From: Bacillota bacterium
GTDB lineage: Bacteria; Bacillota_A; Clostridia; Peptostreptococcales; Anaerovoracaceae
DNA length: 8,132 nucleotides
Direction of reading: 5' to 3'
NCBI GenBank assembly: GCA_017437925.1
Contig: JAFRWQ010000023.1
Span: forward strand, 1-8,132
In this document: positions 1-5,199 of the stretch, one piece after another
How the letters are laid out: each line of letters starts with the position of its first letter
Position numbering within the stretch: position 1 is the first letter of the stretch
Program-made: the position numbers and the translations under genes
Notes under the pieces: model-generated
What the model was told of the DNA's origin: nothing
The model's database searches: none
Seen by the model: the letters and a program-made list of their open reading frames with translations, nothing else

Positions 1-378
1 ATGCTCGCCACCGCTTTCGGTTCCCTCGCCATGATGAGCTCCGTCCTGGTAACTCCCGACGGCAAGTACGAGTACGAGGCTGCCCACGGCACCGTCCAGC
101 GCCACTACTACAAGTACCTGAAGGGCGAGCCCACCTCCACCAACTCCGTAGCCACCATCTTCGCCTGGACCGGCGCTCTGCGCAGACGCGGCGAAATGGA
201 CGGTCTGAAGGATCTCATGGACTTCGCCGACAAGCTTGAAGCCGCCACCATCGAGACCATCGAGAGCGGCATCATGACCAAGGACCTCGCTTCCATCACC
301 ACCCTGCCCAATCCCAAGGGCGTAGGCAGCGAAGAGTTCATCAAGGCCATCAGGGCCAACCTGGAGGCCAAGCTCTAA
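1..378 (+). CDS. icd: NADP-dependent isocitrate dehydrogenase, C-terminal part (5' end outside window)
   Basis: This is the last 125 residues of an isocitrate dehydrogenase, which oxidises isocitrate to 2-oxoglutarate and CO2 with NADP+ in the cytoplasm. The reading frame is open from the first base, so the ATG at base 1 is an internal Met and the true start lies upstream of the window. The signature stretch [20 protein letters not shown] followed by [18 protein letters not shown] matches the nucleotide-binding and C-terminal region of the eukaryote-like homodimeric IDH subfamily (about 400 residues), where AHGTVTRH and STNPIASIFAWT are typical. The later [10 protein letters not shown] corresponds to the family's ESGxMTKDLA segment. 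The ending [13 protein letters not shown] is a normal C-terminus. It is followed by a strong terminator and is not obviously co-transcribed with the next gene. The NADP preference comes from the subfamily and was not read from residues, because the cofactor-determining region is only partly visible. Confidence 0.93.
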   Translation: MLATAFGSLAMMSSVLVTPDGKYEYEAAHGTVQRHYYKYLKGEPTSTNSVATIFAWTGALRRRGEMDGLKDLMDFADKLEAATIETIESGIMTKDLASITTLPNPKGVGSEEFIKAIRANLEAKL

Positions 379-409
379 TTTAAAACCTGACGCGAAACGT
401 CAAATACGC

Positions 410-440
410 GGCCCCGGGGCATCCCGGGGCCCTTATTTTG
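410..440 (+). terminator. Rho-independent terminator of the isocitrate dehydrogenase gene
   Basis: A perfect 9-bp all-GC stem (410-418 pairing with 423-431) with a GCAT loop is followed by TTATTTT at 433-439. It lies 31 nt after the IDH stop codon, as expected for an intrinsic terminator. Confidence 0.88.
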
Positions 441-501
441 CCCTGAAGGACGCATTAAAGGCTTATAAATGCTCAAAAAACCGCTTTTATATGCAAAGAA
501 T

Positions 502-512
502 TGATATATAAT
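502..512 (+). promoter_or_regulatory. Candidate -10 promoter element upstream of the GIY-YIG gene
   Basis: An AT-rich island (about 480-520) contains TATAAT at 507-512. A TG dinucleotide at 502-503 suits an extended -10 for the overlapping TATATA at 505-510. No good -35 hexamer lies 16-18 nt upstream. It is placed after the IDH terminator and about 40 nt ahead of the next start codon, which fits a new transcription unit. Confidence 0.45.
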
Positions 513-550
513 ACAATCAGAAGAGAGGAAGAAGCCCGGGGGCAAAGCAT

Positions 551-826
551 ATGAAAGATGAAGAAAAAGGCGGAAAGCCCGGCTCCCCCTACTGGGTATA
601 CATCCTGAGATGTTCCGACGGGACCCTGTACTGCGGGATCACAAACGACAGAAAGAGGCGCCTTTCCATGCACAACAGGGGCACGGCCTCCAAATACACC
701 AGGAGCAGAAGGCCCGTCGAAATGGTCTGGTCCGAGGAAGTTCCCGACAGGCCGGCCGCTCTCAGGCGCGAGCTTGAGATCAAAGCCTTAAGCAGAGAAG
801 AGAAACTAAGTTTAATAACATCGTAA
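551..826 (+). CDS. GIY-YIG nuclease-superfamily protein, UPF0213 (YhbQ-like)
   Basis: This is a 91-residue single-domain protein, the usual size for the UPF0213 family. The GIY-YIG motif reads WVYILRC at 15-21 and LYCGIT at 26-31. Next come the basic helix with the presumed catalytic Arg (DRKRRLSMHN, 33-42), the family block ASKYTRSRRPVEMVW (46-60), and RRELEIKALSREEKL (72-86), which carries the expected metal-binding Glu (E74). All core positions of a GIY-YIG nuclease therefore appear present. E. coli YhbQ and relatives have been linked to DNA nuclease activity, but the physiological role of the family is unclear. The ribosome binding site is weak: GGGGG at 538-542 is 8 nt from the ATG, and the better AGAGG lies about 22 nt upstream. 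The gene stands alone between the IDH terminator and the membrane-protein gene, and has no recognisable terminator of its own. Confidence 0.88.
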   Translation: MKDEEKGGKPGSPYWVYILRCSDGTLYCGITNDRKRRLSMHNRGTASKYTRSRRPVEMVWSEEVPDRPAALRRELEIKALSREEKLSLITS

Positions 827-859
827 TTATTTGTTCAGTAAATCTTCACATTTCGCGTC

Positions 860-865
860 TATGAT
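860..865 (+). promoter_or_regulatory. Candidate -10 element for the TPM-like/pspA unit
   Basis: TATGAT (5 of 6 matches to TATAAT) lies at 860-865 in the short gap after the GIY-YIG gene. Transcription from it would start near 872, leaving a leader of about 28 nt before the ATG at 901. No convincing -35 is seen at standard spacing, so the call is tentative. Confidence 0.3.
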
Positions 866-887
866 GCAAAATGAAAGATAGTGCGGA

Positions 888-892
888 AGGAG
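888..892 (+). promoter_or_regulatory. Ribosome binding site that sets the start at 901
   Basis: AGGAG at 888-892, within GGAAGGAGAG, is 8 nt before the ATG at 901. It is only 2 nt before the in-frame ATG at 895 and lies downstream of the in-frame ATG at 871. The spacing therefore picks 901. Confidence 0.75.
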
Positions 893-900
893 AGATGCTT

Positions 901-1050
901 ATGGGAAGAGGAGGAGGTTCCAGAGGCTTTTCCGGCGGCGGAGGCGGCTCGAGGGGCTTTTCAAGCGGAGGCTCCAGAGGCTCTTCGGGAAGCTCGGGCT
1001 CCAGAGGAGGCTTTTCGGGCGGCTCGGGATCGTTCGGAAGCAGGCCTTCG
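901..1050 (+). repeat. Low-complexity Gly/Ser/Arg coding repeat
   Basis: Degenerate short repeats encode RGGGSRGF, GGGSRGF, GGSRG and SGSRGG units in the N-terminal 50 residues of the membrane protein. Variants of TCCAGAGGCTTTTC recur near 919, 949 and 1000. Such tracts change length easily by slippage. Confidence 0.6.
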
Positions 1051-2070
1051 GGCAATAACTTCGGCATCGGGTCCCAGAACCACGGCCCCTACTACGTGAA
1101 CACCCCGCGGCCCGGCTACTACAGCCCCCGTCCGGTGATCATAAACACCGGAAGACCGGTCTACAGCGGCTTCCACAGGCAGTACGCGAGCCCGGGAGGC
1201 TGCCTCTCCAGGTTCCTGCTGATGAGCCTGATCTTCTTCATCGTGCTGGTGCTGATTACCAGCTGCTCGGCCTTCATGATGACCGGCGGAAGCCAGGGCT
1301 CCTACGGCGGCAGCTCGTCCCACTCGGTGACCAGCTCCACCTACCAGCGCGAGCCCTTAAAGGACGCGGTCACGGTGGACGTGGGCTACTACACAGACGA
1401 GCTGGGCTGGATAGACAGTCCCTCGACCCTGAAGTCGGGCATGAAGAGCTTCTACCAGAAGACCGGCGTAATGCCCTACCTGTACATCTGCGACAACATC
1501 AACGGCGACAAGGACCCGTCGGACAGCAAGGCCGAAGCCTTCTGCAACGACCTCTACGACAGCCTGTTCACCGGAAAGAACGGGGTCACCGACGAAGCCC
1601 ACATGCTGCTGGTCTTCTTTGAACCCTACAAATCGCAGTATTCCAGGTACATACTGGTTGGGTCCAGAGCGGGTTCCGTCATAGACGATGAGGCGAGGTC
1701 CATAATCGAGGACTACGTAGACAGCTACTACACCGACACCAGCCTCAACGACAGCGAGTACTTCGCCAAGGTCTTCGAGAAGTCGGCCGAGCGCATGATG
1801 AACGTGACCAGACCCGAATGGTACGCTCCGGCTATCATTATGGCGGCAGCGGCCCTGATCTTCATCGTGTTCTACGTCTGGAAGAGGGCCAAGGACAAGA
1901 AGATAGAGGAGGCCAAGGCCAACGCCGAGATCCTCAATACTCCCCTTGAGACCTACCACGAGGCCCAGACCAACCAGAACGCCGAGGACCTGGAGGGCAA
2001 GTATCAGGAGACCCAGGTGGCCCACAGCGCCGAGGAACTGGCGAACAAGTATCAGAACAAGTTTCAATAG
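901..2070 (+). CDS. Two-TM membrane protein with Gly/Ser/Arg-rich N-terminus and TPM-like domain
   Basis: This 389-residue protein starts at ATG 901, chosen by the Shine-Dalgarno spacing. Residues 1-50 are almost entirely Gly, Ser, Arg and Phe (SRGF and SRG units). Residues 60-97 are rich in Pro, Tyr and Arg. A transmembrane helix follows at about 103-126 and a second at about 309-327, followed by KRAKDKK. By the positive-inside rule, both ends are cytoplasmic and residues 127-308 are outside. That domain (VGYYTDELGWIDSP..., HMLLVFFEPY, RYILVGSRAGSVIDDEA, then an acidic helix) resembles the TPM fold in order of elements and length. This assignment is by pattern only. The cytoplasmic tail carries two copies of AE(D/E)LxxKYQ at 361-369 and 377-385. 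The next gene, 70 nt downstream, encodes PspA. In B. subtilis a TPM protein (YdjH) is encoded with a PspA homologue, so a role in envelope-stress sensing or PspA recruitment is inferred. The enzymatic function is unknown. Confidence 0.8.
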   Translation: MGRGGGSRGFSGGGGGSRGFSSGGSRGSSGSSGSRGGFSGGSGSFGSRPSGNNFGIGSQNHGPYYVNTPRPGYYSPRPVIINTGRPVYSGFHRQYASPGGCLSRFLLMSLIFFIVLVLITSCSAFMMTGGSQGSYGGSSSHSVTSSTYQREPLKDAVTVDVGYYTDELGWIDSPSTLKSGMKSFYQKTGVMPYLYICDNINGDKDPSDSKAEAFCNDLYDSLFTGKNGVTDEAHMLLVFFEPYKSQYSRYILVGSRAGSVIDDEARSIIEDYVDSYYTDTSLNDSEYFAKVFEKSAERMMNVTRPEWYAPAIIMAAAALIFIVFYVWKRAKDKKIEEAKANAEILNTPLETYHEAQTNQNAEDLEGKYQETQVAHSAEELANKYQNKFQ

Positions 2071-2124
2071 TTAAAAAAGCGAAAGCTTTTATAAATAAGC
2101 CAATCTAAAGATATATTAAAAAAT

Positions 2125-2130
2125 GGAGGA
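2125..2130 (+). promoter_or_regulatory. Ribosome binding site that sets the pspA start at 2141
   Basis: GGAGGA at 2125-2130 is 10 nt before the ATG at 2141. An alternative in-frame ATG at 2123 overlaps this site and cannot use it. PspA proteins also typically begin MGIxSRF, which is what starting at 2141 gives. Confidence 0.8.
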
Positions 2131-2140
2131 ACAGAAGAAC

Positions 2141-2824
2141 ATGGGAATTCTGAGCAGATTTGTTGAGATCATCAACGCGAACATCAACGCCCTTCTGGAG
2201 AAGGCCGAGGACCCCGCCAAGATGGTGGAGCAGTACCTTCTCGACGCCAGAAACGATCTGGCTGAGGTAAAGAGGCAGACCGCCGAGGTCATGGCTGAGG
2301 AAGCCAGGACCAAGAGACTGGTGGAAGCCAATGCCGCCGCCGTGGAGAAGTACACCGAGCTGGCCAAGAAGGCTCTTCAGCAGGGCAACGAAGGCGATGC
2401 CAAGGTATTCATCGTCAAGAAGCAGCAGTTGGTAAACGAGGGAGCTCCCCTGCAGGTAGCCTACGCCGCGGCCCACGAGAACGCCGTAAAGATGAGGCAG
2501 CTGCACGACAAGCTGGTCTCCGACATCCAGCAGCTGGAGGCCAAGAAGGCCGCCATCAAGGCCAAGGTATCAGTGGCCAACACCCAGGAGACCGTCAACA
2601 AGTACACCTACAGCACCGACAAGTTCGACCAGACCATGGCCGCCGTCCAGAGAATGGAAGACAAGGCCAACAAGATGCTGGACGAAGCCGTCGCCATGGC
2701 CGAGCTCAACGCCCAGCCCATCGACGAAGCCAGGCTGATCGAGGAGAAGTACAGAGCCGGTGAGACCGCTTCCGTAAACGAGGAGCTCGAGGCTCTGAAG
2801 AAGGAACTGGGACTGGCCGAGTAA
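2141..2824 (+). CDS. pspA: PspA/IM30 family envelope-stress protein
   Basis: This 227-residue protein is the usual PspA/Vipp1 length. The N-terminus MGILSRFVEIINANINALLE is the amphipathic membrane-binding helix of the family, followed by the characteristic KAEDPAKMVEQYL segment (about 21-33). From about 34 to 175 it is a continuous Ala/Glu/Lys-rich coiled-coil hairpin with the family pattern (EVKRQTAEVMAEE, GDAKVFIVKKQQL, MRQLHDKLVSDIQQLEAKKA). A segment near 190-208 resembles the C-terminal helical part of bacterial PspA, and the end is ELEALKKELGLAE. PspA polymerises on the inner face of the membrane and limits damage and proton leakage. It is probably transcribed with the upstream TPM-like gene (70-nt gap). 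No PspF-type sigma-54 regulator is in view, as expected for Bacillota. Translation is likely strong, given a good RBS and G/C-ending codons. It converges on the cobalamin operon. Confidence 0.93.
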   Translation: MGILSRFVEIINANINALLEKAEDPAKMVEQYLLDARNDLAEVKRQTAEVMAEEARTKRLVEANAAAVEKYTELAKKALQQGNEGDAKVFIVKKQQLVNEGAPLQVAYAAAHENAVKMRQLHDKLVSDIQQLEAKKAAIKAKVSVANTQETVNKYTYSTDKFDQTMAAVQRMEDKANKMLDEAVAMAELNAQPIDEARLIEEKYRAGETASVNEELEALKKELGLAE

Positions 2825-2852
2825 TTCGGAGCGGAACCGAATATTAAGCAGC

Positions 2853-2893
2853 AAAAAGGGCCCCGGAGCTTAAGCTCCGGGGCCCCGATCTTT
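2853..2893. terminator. Bidirectional terminator between pspA and the cob operon
   Basis: A perfect 28-nt inverted repeat (2858-2871 against 2872-2885) forms a GC-rich stem of at least 12 bp around a TTAA loop. AAAAA precedes it at 2853-2857, giving a T5 tract for minus-strand transcripts. On the plus side only CGATCTTT follows. It therefore fits the minus-strand operon better, but lies 33 nt after pspA and can serve both. Confidence 0.88.
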
Positions 2894-2901
2894 AATGATC
2901 T

Positions 2902-3495
2902 TTAACGGGCCTTTTCGGGAGGGAAGCTCTCGTAGGAGAGGGCTTTTCCGCCTTCGGCGTGTATCACGTAGCCTTTGCCGTTCTCGGGCTGCCATTCGCC
3001 CTTCTCATTGCCTCCGTTCGGGAAGAGGTGCTTCATGATAACTCTTACCGGGCCGCCGTGGATGACCAGAATGGTGTTACGGTCACTCATAAGATAATCG
3101 TCCAGAGCTTCGAGAACTCTTTTCTTAAGCCCGTCGAAGCTTTCGCCCCCCGGTATCACGTAGGAGTCGGAGCCTACGCCGGTCCAGATCCCGAACTCGG
3201 GCAGGTCCTGTATCTCTTCGAGGGTATGGTCTTCGAAGATGCCGAAGCTGCGCTCATTGAGCCTTTCGTCTTTCATATGCGCGATATCGCCGTAGAATAC
3301 CTTGAGGGTCTCTTCGGTGCGCTTAAGGCAGCTGGTCACGGCGAGGCAGTCCTCGGGAAGGCTGTAGTCGAAGCTTTCCTTAAGCTTGAGCAGGCCTTCT
3401 TTTCCTTCCTCGCTCAGGGGCCAGTCGGAGGCTCCCGCGAAGAGCTTTTTCGCGTTGGCTTCGGTCTTTCCGTGTCTTATGATGTAAAGTTCCAT
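2902..3495 (-). CDS. cobC: Histidine phosphatase, probable alpha-ribazole-5'-phosphate phosphatase CobC
   Basis: This 197-residue protein belongs to the phosphoglycerate-mutase-like histidine phosphatase superfamily. The phosphohistidine motif is RHGKTEAN at 7-14 (H8). The second-arm elements are SCLKRTEET (55-63), the proton-donor region LNERSFGIFE (79-88), and VIHGGPVR (144-151) with the second catalytic His, H146. CobC removes the 5'-phosphate from adenosylcobalamin-5'-phosphate or alpha-ribazole phosphate. Superfamily sequence alone does not prove the substrate. Position as the last gene after cobT-cobU-cobS makes CobC by far the likeliest role. The start is ATG at 3495 with GGAGGA 5 nt upstream. 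The gap to the frame-shifted end of the upstream gene is only 23 nt, typical within an operon. Immediately downstream lies the strong palindromic terminator that ends the operon. Confidence 0.82.
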   Translation of the reverse strand: MELYIIRHGKTEANAKKLFAGASDWPLSEEGKEGLLKLKESFDYSLPEDCLAVTSCLKRTEETLKVFYGDIAHMKDERLNERSFGIFEDHTLEEIQDLPEFGIWTGVGSDSYVIPGGESFDGLKKRVLEALDDYLMSDRNTILVIHGGPVRVIMKHLFPNGGNEKGEWQPENGKGYVIHAEGGKALSYESFPPEKAR

Positions 3496-3518
3496 GGTCT
3501 TCCTCCGGTTTCGGGTCT

Positions 3519-3574
3519 TTATTTAAGCTTTTGCGGAATGCCGCAGAAGAGGCGGGTCACGCTTTTGGCCTTTC
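3519..3574 (-). pseudogene. Out-of-frame C-terminal end of the small CobU-like gene
   Basis: On the minus strand the -1 frame reads KSVTRLFCGIPQKLK and stops with TAA at 3521-3519. This matches the CobU-type ending (ADxVxxVxxGIPxxLK), and overlaps the TGA (3559-3557) of the frame-0 product. Adding one A to GGGGGAAAGG (minus strand, around 3569-3578) would fuse both parts as ELGEKAKSVTRLFCG. The alternative is a -1 slip on the AAAA run (3563-3566). With the restored end, the gap to cobC becomes 23 nt. Confidence 0.72.
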
Positions 3575-3877
3575 CCCCAGCTCCTGCATGTAGCGGCCGT
3601 AGGCTTCCCTGTATCTGCGGGTCAGGGGATCGGCGGGGACGACTCCGGACGAGATCTCCCTTCCTATGAGCACCGCGTCTTCATTGAAATCGCTTCTTGG
3701 GACGGCGCCTTCTTTCACGCAGGCGAGGACGTATCGTTCAAGGCCGCAGACGCAGCGGGCCTTCGTGTTTATTATAACGCTTTCTTCGCAGAAGAATATA
3801 TCTTCGTCCGAAAGGCCGAAGCGTTTCTTCGCGTATTCGAGCTTTCCCTGGTAGGCTCCTCCGATTATGAGATCCAA
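3557..3877 (-). CDS. Small CobU-like protein, apparently frameshifted near its C-terminus
   Basis: This is a 106-residue reading frame with a TTG start at 3877; a strong AAAGGAGG lies 7 nt upstream and there is no in-frame ATG near it. The N-terminus MDLIIGGAYQGKLEYAKKRF mirrors the CobU P-loop (GGxxSGKS), but the Ser/Thr after the Lys is Leu (L13), so normal Mg-NTP binding is doubtful. Residues 70-100 (IGREISSGVVPADPLTRR, then YREAYGRYMQEL) match the CobU segment N/REVGxGIVPxxxLxRxFRDxxGxxNQxL. The middle of CobU, including the guanylated His region, is missing. The frame then ends abruptly with GERPKA. The adjacent -1 frame continues with SVTRLFCGIPQKLK and a stop at 3519, the expected family ending, so one base seems to be lost within about 3560-3580. 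The intact product would have about 119 residues. Similar short CobU-like genes occur in clostridial cob operons; their function is unknown to me. Confidence 0.72.
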   Translation of the reverse strand: MDLIIGGAYQGKLEYAKKRFGLSDEDIFFCEESVIINTKARCVCGLERYVLACVKEGAVPRSDFNEDAVLIGREISSGVVPADPLTRRYREAYGRYMQELGERPKA

Positions 3878-3884
3878 GCTATCT

Positions 3885-3892
3885 CCTCCTTT
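3885..3892 (-). promoter_or_regulatory. Strong ribosome binding site serving a TTG start
   Basis: The minus strand reads AAAGGAGG here, 7 nt before TTG (3877-3875). It fully complements the 16S anti-Shine-Dalgarno core and is what supports the non-ATG start of the small CobU-like gene. Confidence 0.8.
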
Positions 3893-3934
3893 GGGCGGGA
3901 CTGTATCGCGGGGGCGGAACGCATAGGGTAAGGC

Positions 3935-4666
3935 CTACAGCAGGGCCAGGACCAGGACTCCCGCGGCTTCTCCGAGGCTTACGGCAAGGCCGGAGACGTC
4001 TCCCGACATCCCTCCCAGTTTCTTTGAGGCTCTTAAGGTGCTTAAGAGCGAGACCGAAGCCGCGGCAAGGGACGCTGTGCCCGACCTGATGCCGAAAGCA
4101 AGACCGGCCGCGATCATCGCGGCGAGGACAGCAAGGGCGCTGCCTTTGAGCTTTCTTTCCATCTTTTCGTAGCTGCTGCCCTCCATGGGTCCGATAAAGA
4201 ATATGGCGGCGGCAGAGCAGGCCCTGGTCACCGCGGGAAGGGCGATGAGGCCGGTCAGCCGGCTTGAGATCTCAAGCTCGGAAAAGGCCGCAAAGCTCAG
4301 CATCAGGAGCAGGGCGAGGGATATTACCGCGAAAGAGCCCGCGTGGGGATCCTTAAGTATCTTTCTCGCGGCTTCGGGGTCCTTTCTCGAGAGGACGGCG
4401 TCGCAGCAGTCCATGAAGCCGTCCAGGTGTATGAAGCCGCTGGCCAGGTGGGGGAAGGCGCAGAGCAGGGCGGCCCTTATGAGGGCGGGGCAGCCCAGCT
4501 TAAGCAGCAGTGCTGCGGCTCCCGCCCAGAGGCTTCCTATCATAAGGCCGGCGAAGGGCAGGGCGATGAGCATCCTGTCCCTAAGCTTTTCGTCCCAGCA
4601 GGGAAAGGGGCAGGGTATGGCGAGGAACATTCCCCAGGCCATGAAGAAGGCCTTTATCCAGCTCAC
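3935..4666 (-). CDS. cobS: Adenosylcobinamide-GDP ribazoletransferase (cobalamin synthase)
   Basis: CobS is the integral membrane enzyme that joins adenosylcobinamide-GDP to alpha-ribazole (or its phosphate), giving adenosylcobalamin (phosphate) and GMP. The 243 residues are near the usual 245-260. The Mg-binding signature appears as HLDGFMDCCDAVLSRKDPE (80-98), corresponding to HLDGLADTADG, followed by KILKDPHAGSFA (102-113), matching the KDSxxGxfG element. GGMSGDVSG (218-226) is the late GGxTGDxxG motif. Several hydrophobic helices flank these motifs. The start is GTG at 4666, within GTGA, overlapping the cobU stop by 4 nt, with AAGGGGGT about 9 nt upstream. Translation is therefore likely coupled to cobU. 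CC in place of the usual TA in HLDGxxDxxDA is a mild deviation. The three conserved Asp residues (D82, D86, D89) are retained, so the enzyme is expected to be active. Confidence 0.94.
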   Translation of the reverse strand: MSWIKAFFMAWGMFLAIPCPFPCWDEKLRDRMLIALPFAGLMIGSLWAGAAALLLKLGCPALIRAALLCAFPHLASGFIHLDGFMDCCDAVLSRKDPEAARKILKDPHAGSFAVISLALLLMLSFAAFSELEISSRLTGLIALPAVTRACSAAAIFFIGPMEGSSYEKMERKLKGSALAVLAAMIAAGLAFGIRSGTASLAAASVSLLSTLRASKKLGGMSGDVSGLAVSLGEAAGVLVLALL

Positions 4667-5199
4667 AGCTCAAGCACCCCCTTGTGTACGGTATAAAGGC
4701 CGCAGCAGGCTTCGATCACAAGATCCGCCGCTTCCGCCAGGGCCCTGTCGGTCAGGGCCAGGTCCTTTCGGTATCCTTCGGTTAGCCCGCCGTAGTCTTC
4801 GGCGTCGGAATATATGAAATCGCTGACGAAGACCGCGTTTTTCACCCTTTCGGCGAGGCCCAGGGCTTCCCCGCGGGCTCTCTTAAAGCACTCTTCGTCG
4901 ACGGAACCGTCGGCTTTGAACATCATGTTGGCAAGAAGGGCGGTCATGCTGTCGATAAGAAAGGTGCCGTCCTCCCGGCCTTCGGCGCAGGATGATATCC
5001 CCTCGGGGCATTCAAGGGTCTCAAAGCCTTTGCCGCTTCTCGCTTCGCGGTGCTTTGCTATCCTCTCCAGGTCCTCCCCGTCGCGGGGGACCATGGTCGC
5101 GACGTAATAAAGGGGGCCGCCCGCCGCAAGCTTAACTGCGAGCTCCTCCGCCAGGGCGGATTTTCCGCTTTTGCTTCCTCCCGAGATGAATGCCGTCAT
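4663..5199 (-). CDS. cobU: Adenosylcobinamide kinase / adenosylcobinamide-phosphate guanylyltransferase
   Basis: CobU phosphorylates adenosylcobinamide and then transfers GMP from GTP to form adenosylcobinamide-GDP, the substrate of CobS. The 178 residues match the family size. The P-loop is GGSKSGKS at 7-14. YYVATMVPRDGEDLERIAKHREARSGKGF (31-59) contains H50, in the position of the His guanylated in Salmonella CobU (RIxxHRxxR). FLIDSMTALLANMMF (80-94) is the second conserved strand. The C-terminal part ends AEAADLVIEACCGLYTVHKG, as in CobU. The usual NEVGxGIVP loop is replaced by SDFIYSDAEDYGGLTEGYRK (126-145), which I believe is a clostridial variant; that canonical motif survives in the small CobU-like gene two positions downstream. 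The ATG overlaps the cobT stop (ATGA, 4 nt), and the cobU stop overlaps the cobS GTG, so cobT-cobU-cobS are probably translationally coupled. Confidence 0.93.
   Translation of the reverse strand: MTAFISGGSKSGKSALAEELAVKLAAGGPLYYVATMVPRDGEDLERIAKHREARSGKGFETLECPEGISSCAEGREDGTFLIDSMTALLANMMFKADGSVDEECFKRARGEALGLAERVKNAVFVSDFIYSDAEDYGGLTEGYRKDLALTDRALAEAADLVIEACCGLYTVHKGVLEL

Noticed and set aside
1..3. True start codon of the isocitrate dehydrogenase at base 1
   Set aside because: The family is about 400 residues long and the visible part aligns only with its last third, so the ATG is an internal Met at the window edge.
871..900. Start of the TPM-like protein at 871 or 895
   Set aside because: The only Shine-Dalgarno (888-892) lies downstream of 871 and just 2 nt from 895, while 901 has ideal spacing.
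1357..2067. Minus-strand open frame (236 codons) opposite the TPM-like gene
   Set aside because: Its Val/Leu/Gly-rich translation is typical of a GC-rich antisense shadow, and the plus-strand gene has a clear RBS, TM helices and domain structure.
2075..2090. AAAAGC-GAAA-GCTTTT hairpin after the TPM-like gene as a terminator
   Set aside because: The stem is 6 bp with only two GC pairs, and no T-run follows beyond the stem itself. Read-through to pspA seems more likely; it could be a weak attenuator or stabiliser.
3532..3545. TGCGG-CATT-CCGCA hairpin on the minus strand between the CobU-like gene and cobC
   Set aside because: No U-tract follows, and these bases encode the FCGIP part of the shifted C-terminus, so the symmetry is probably coincidental.
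2959..3669. Long plus-strand open frame (236 codons) opposite cobC and the CobU-like gene
   Set aside because: It is the antisense shadow of two recognisable minus-strand genes. It lacks a ribosome binding site and family resemblance, and crosses the operon junction.
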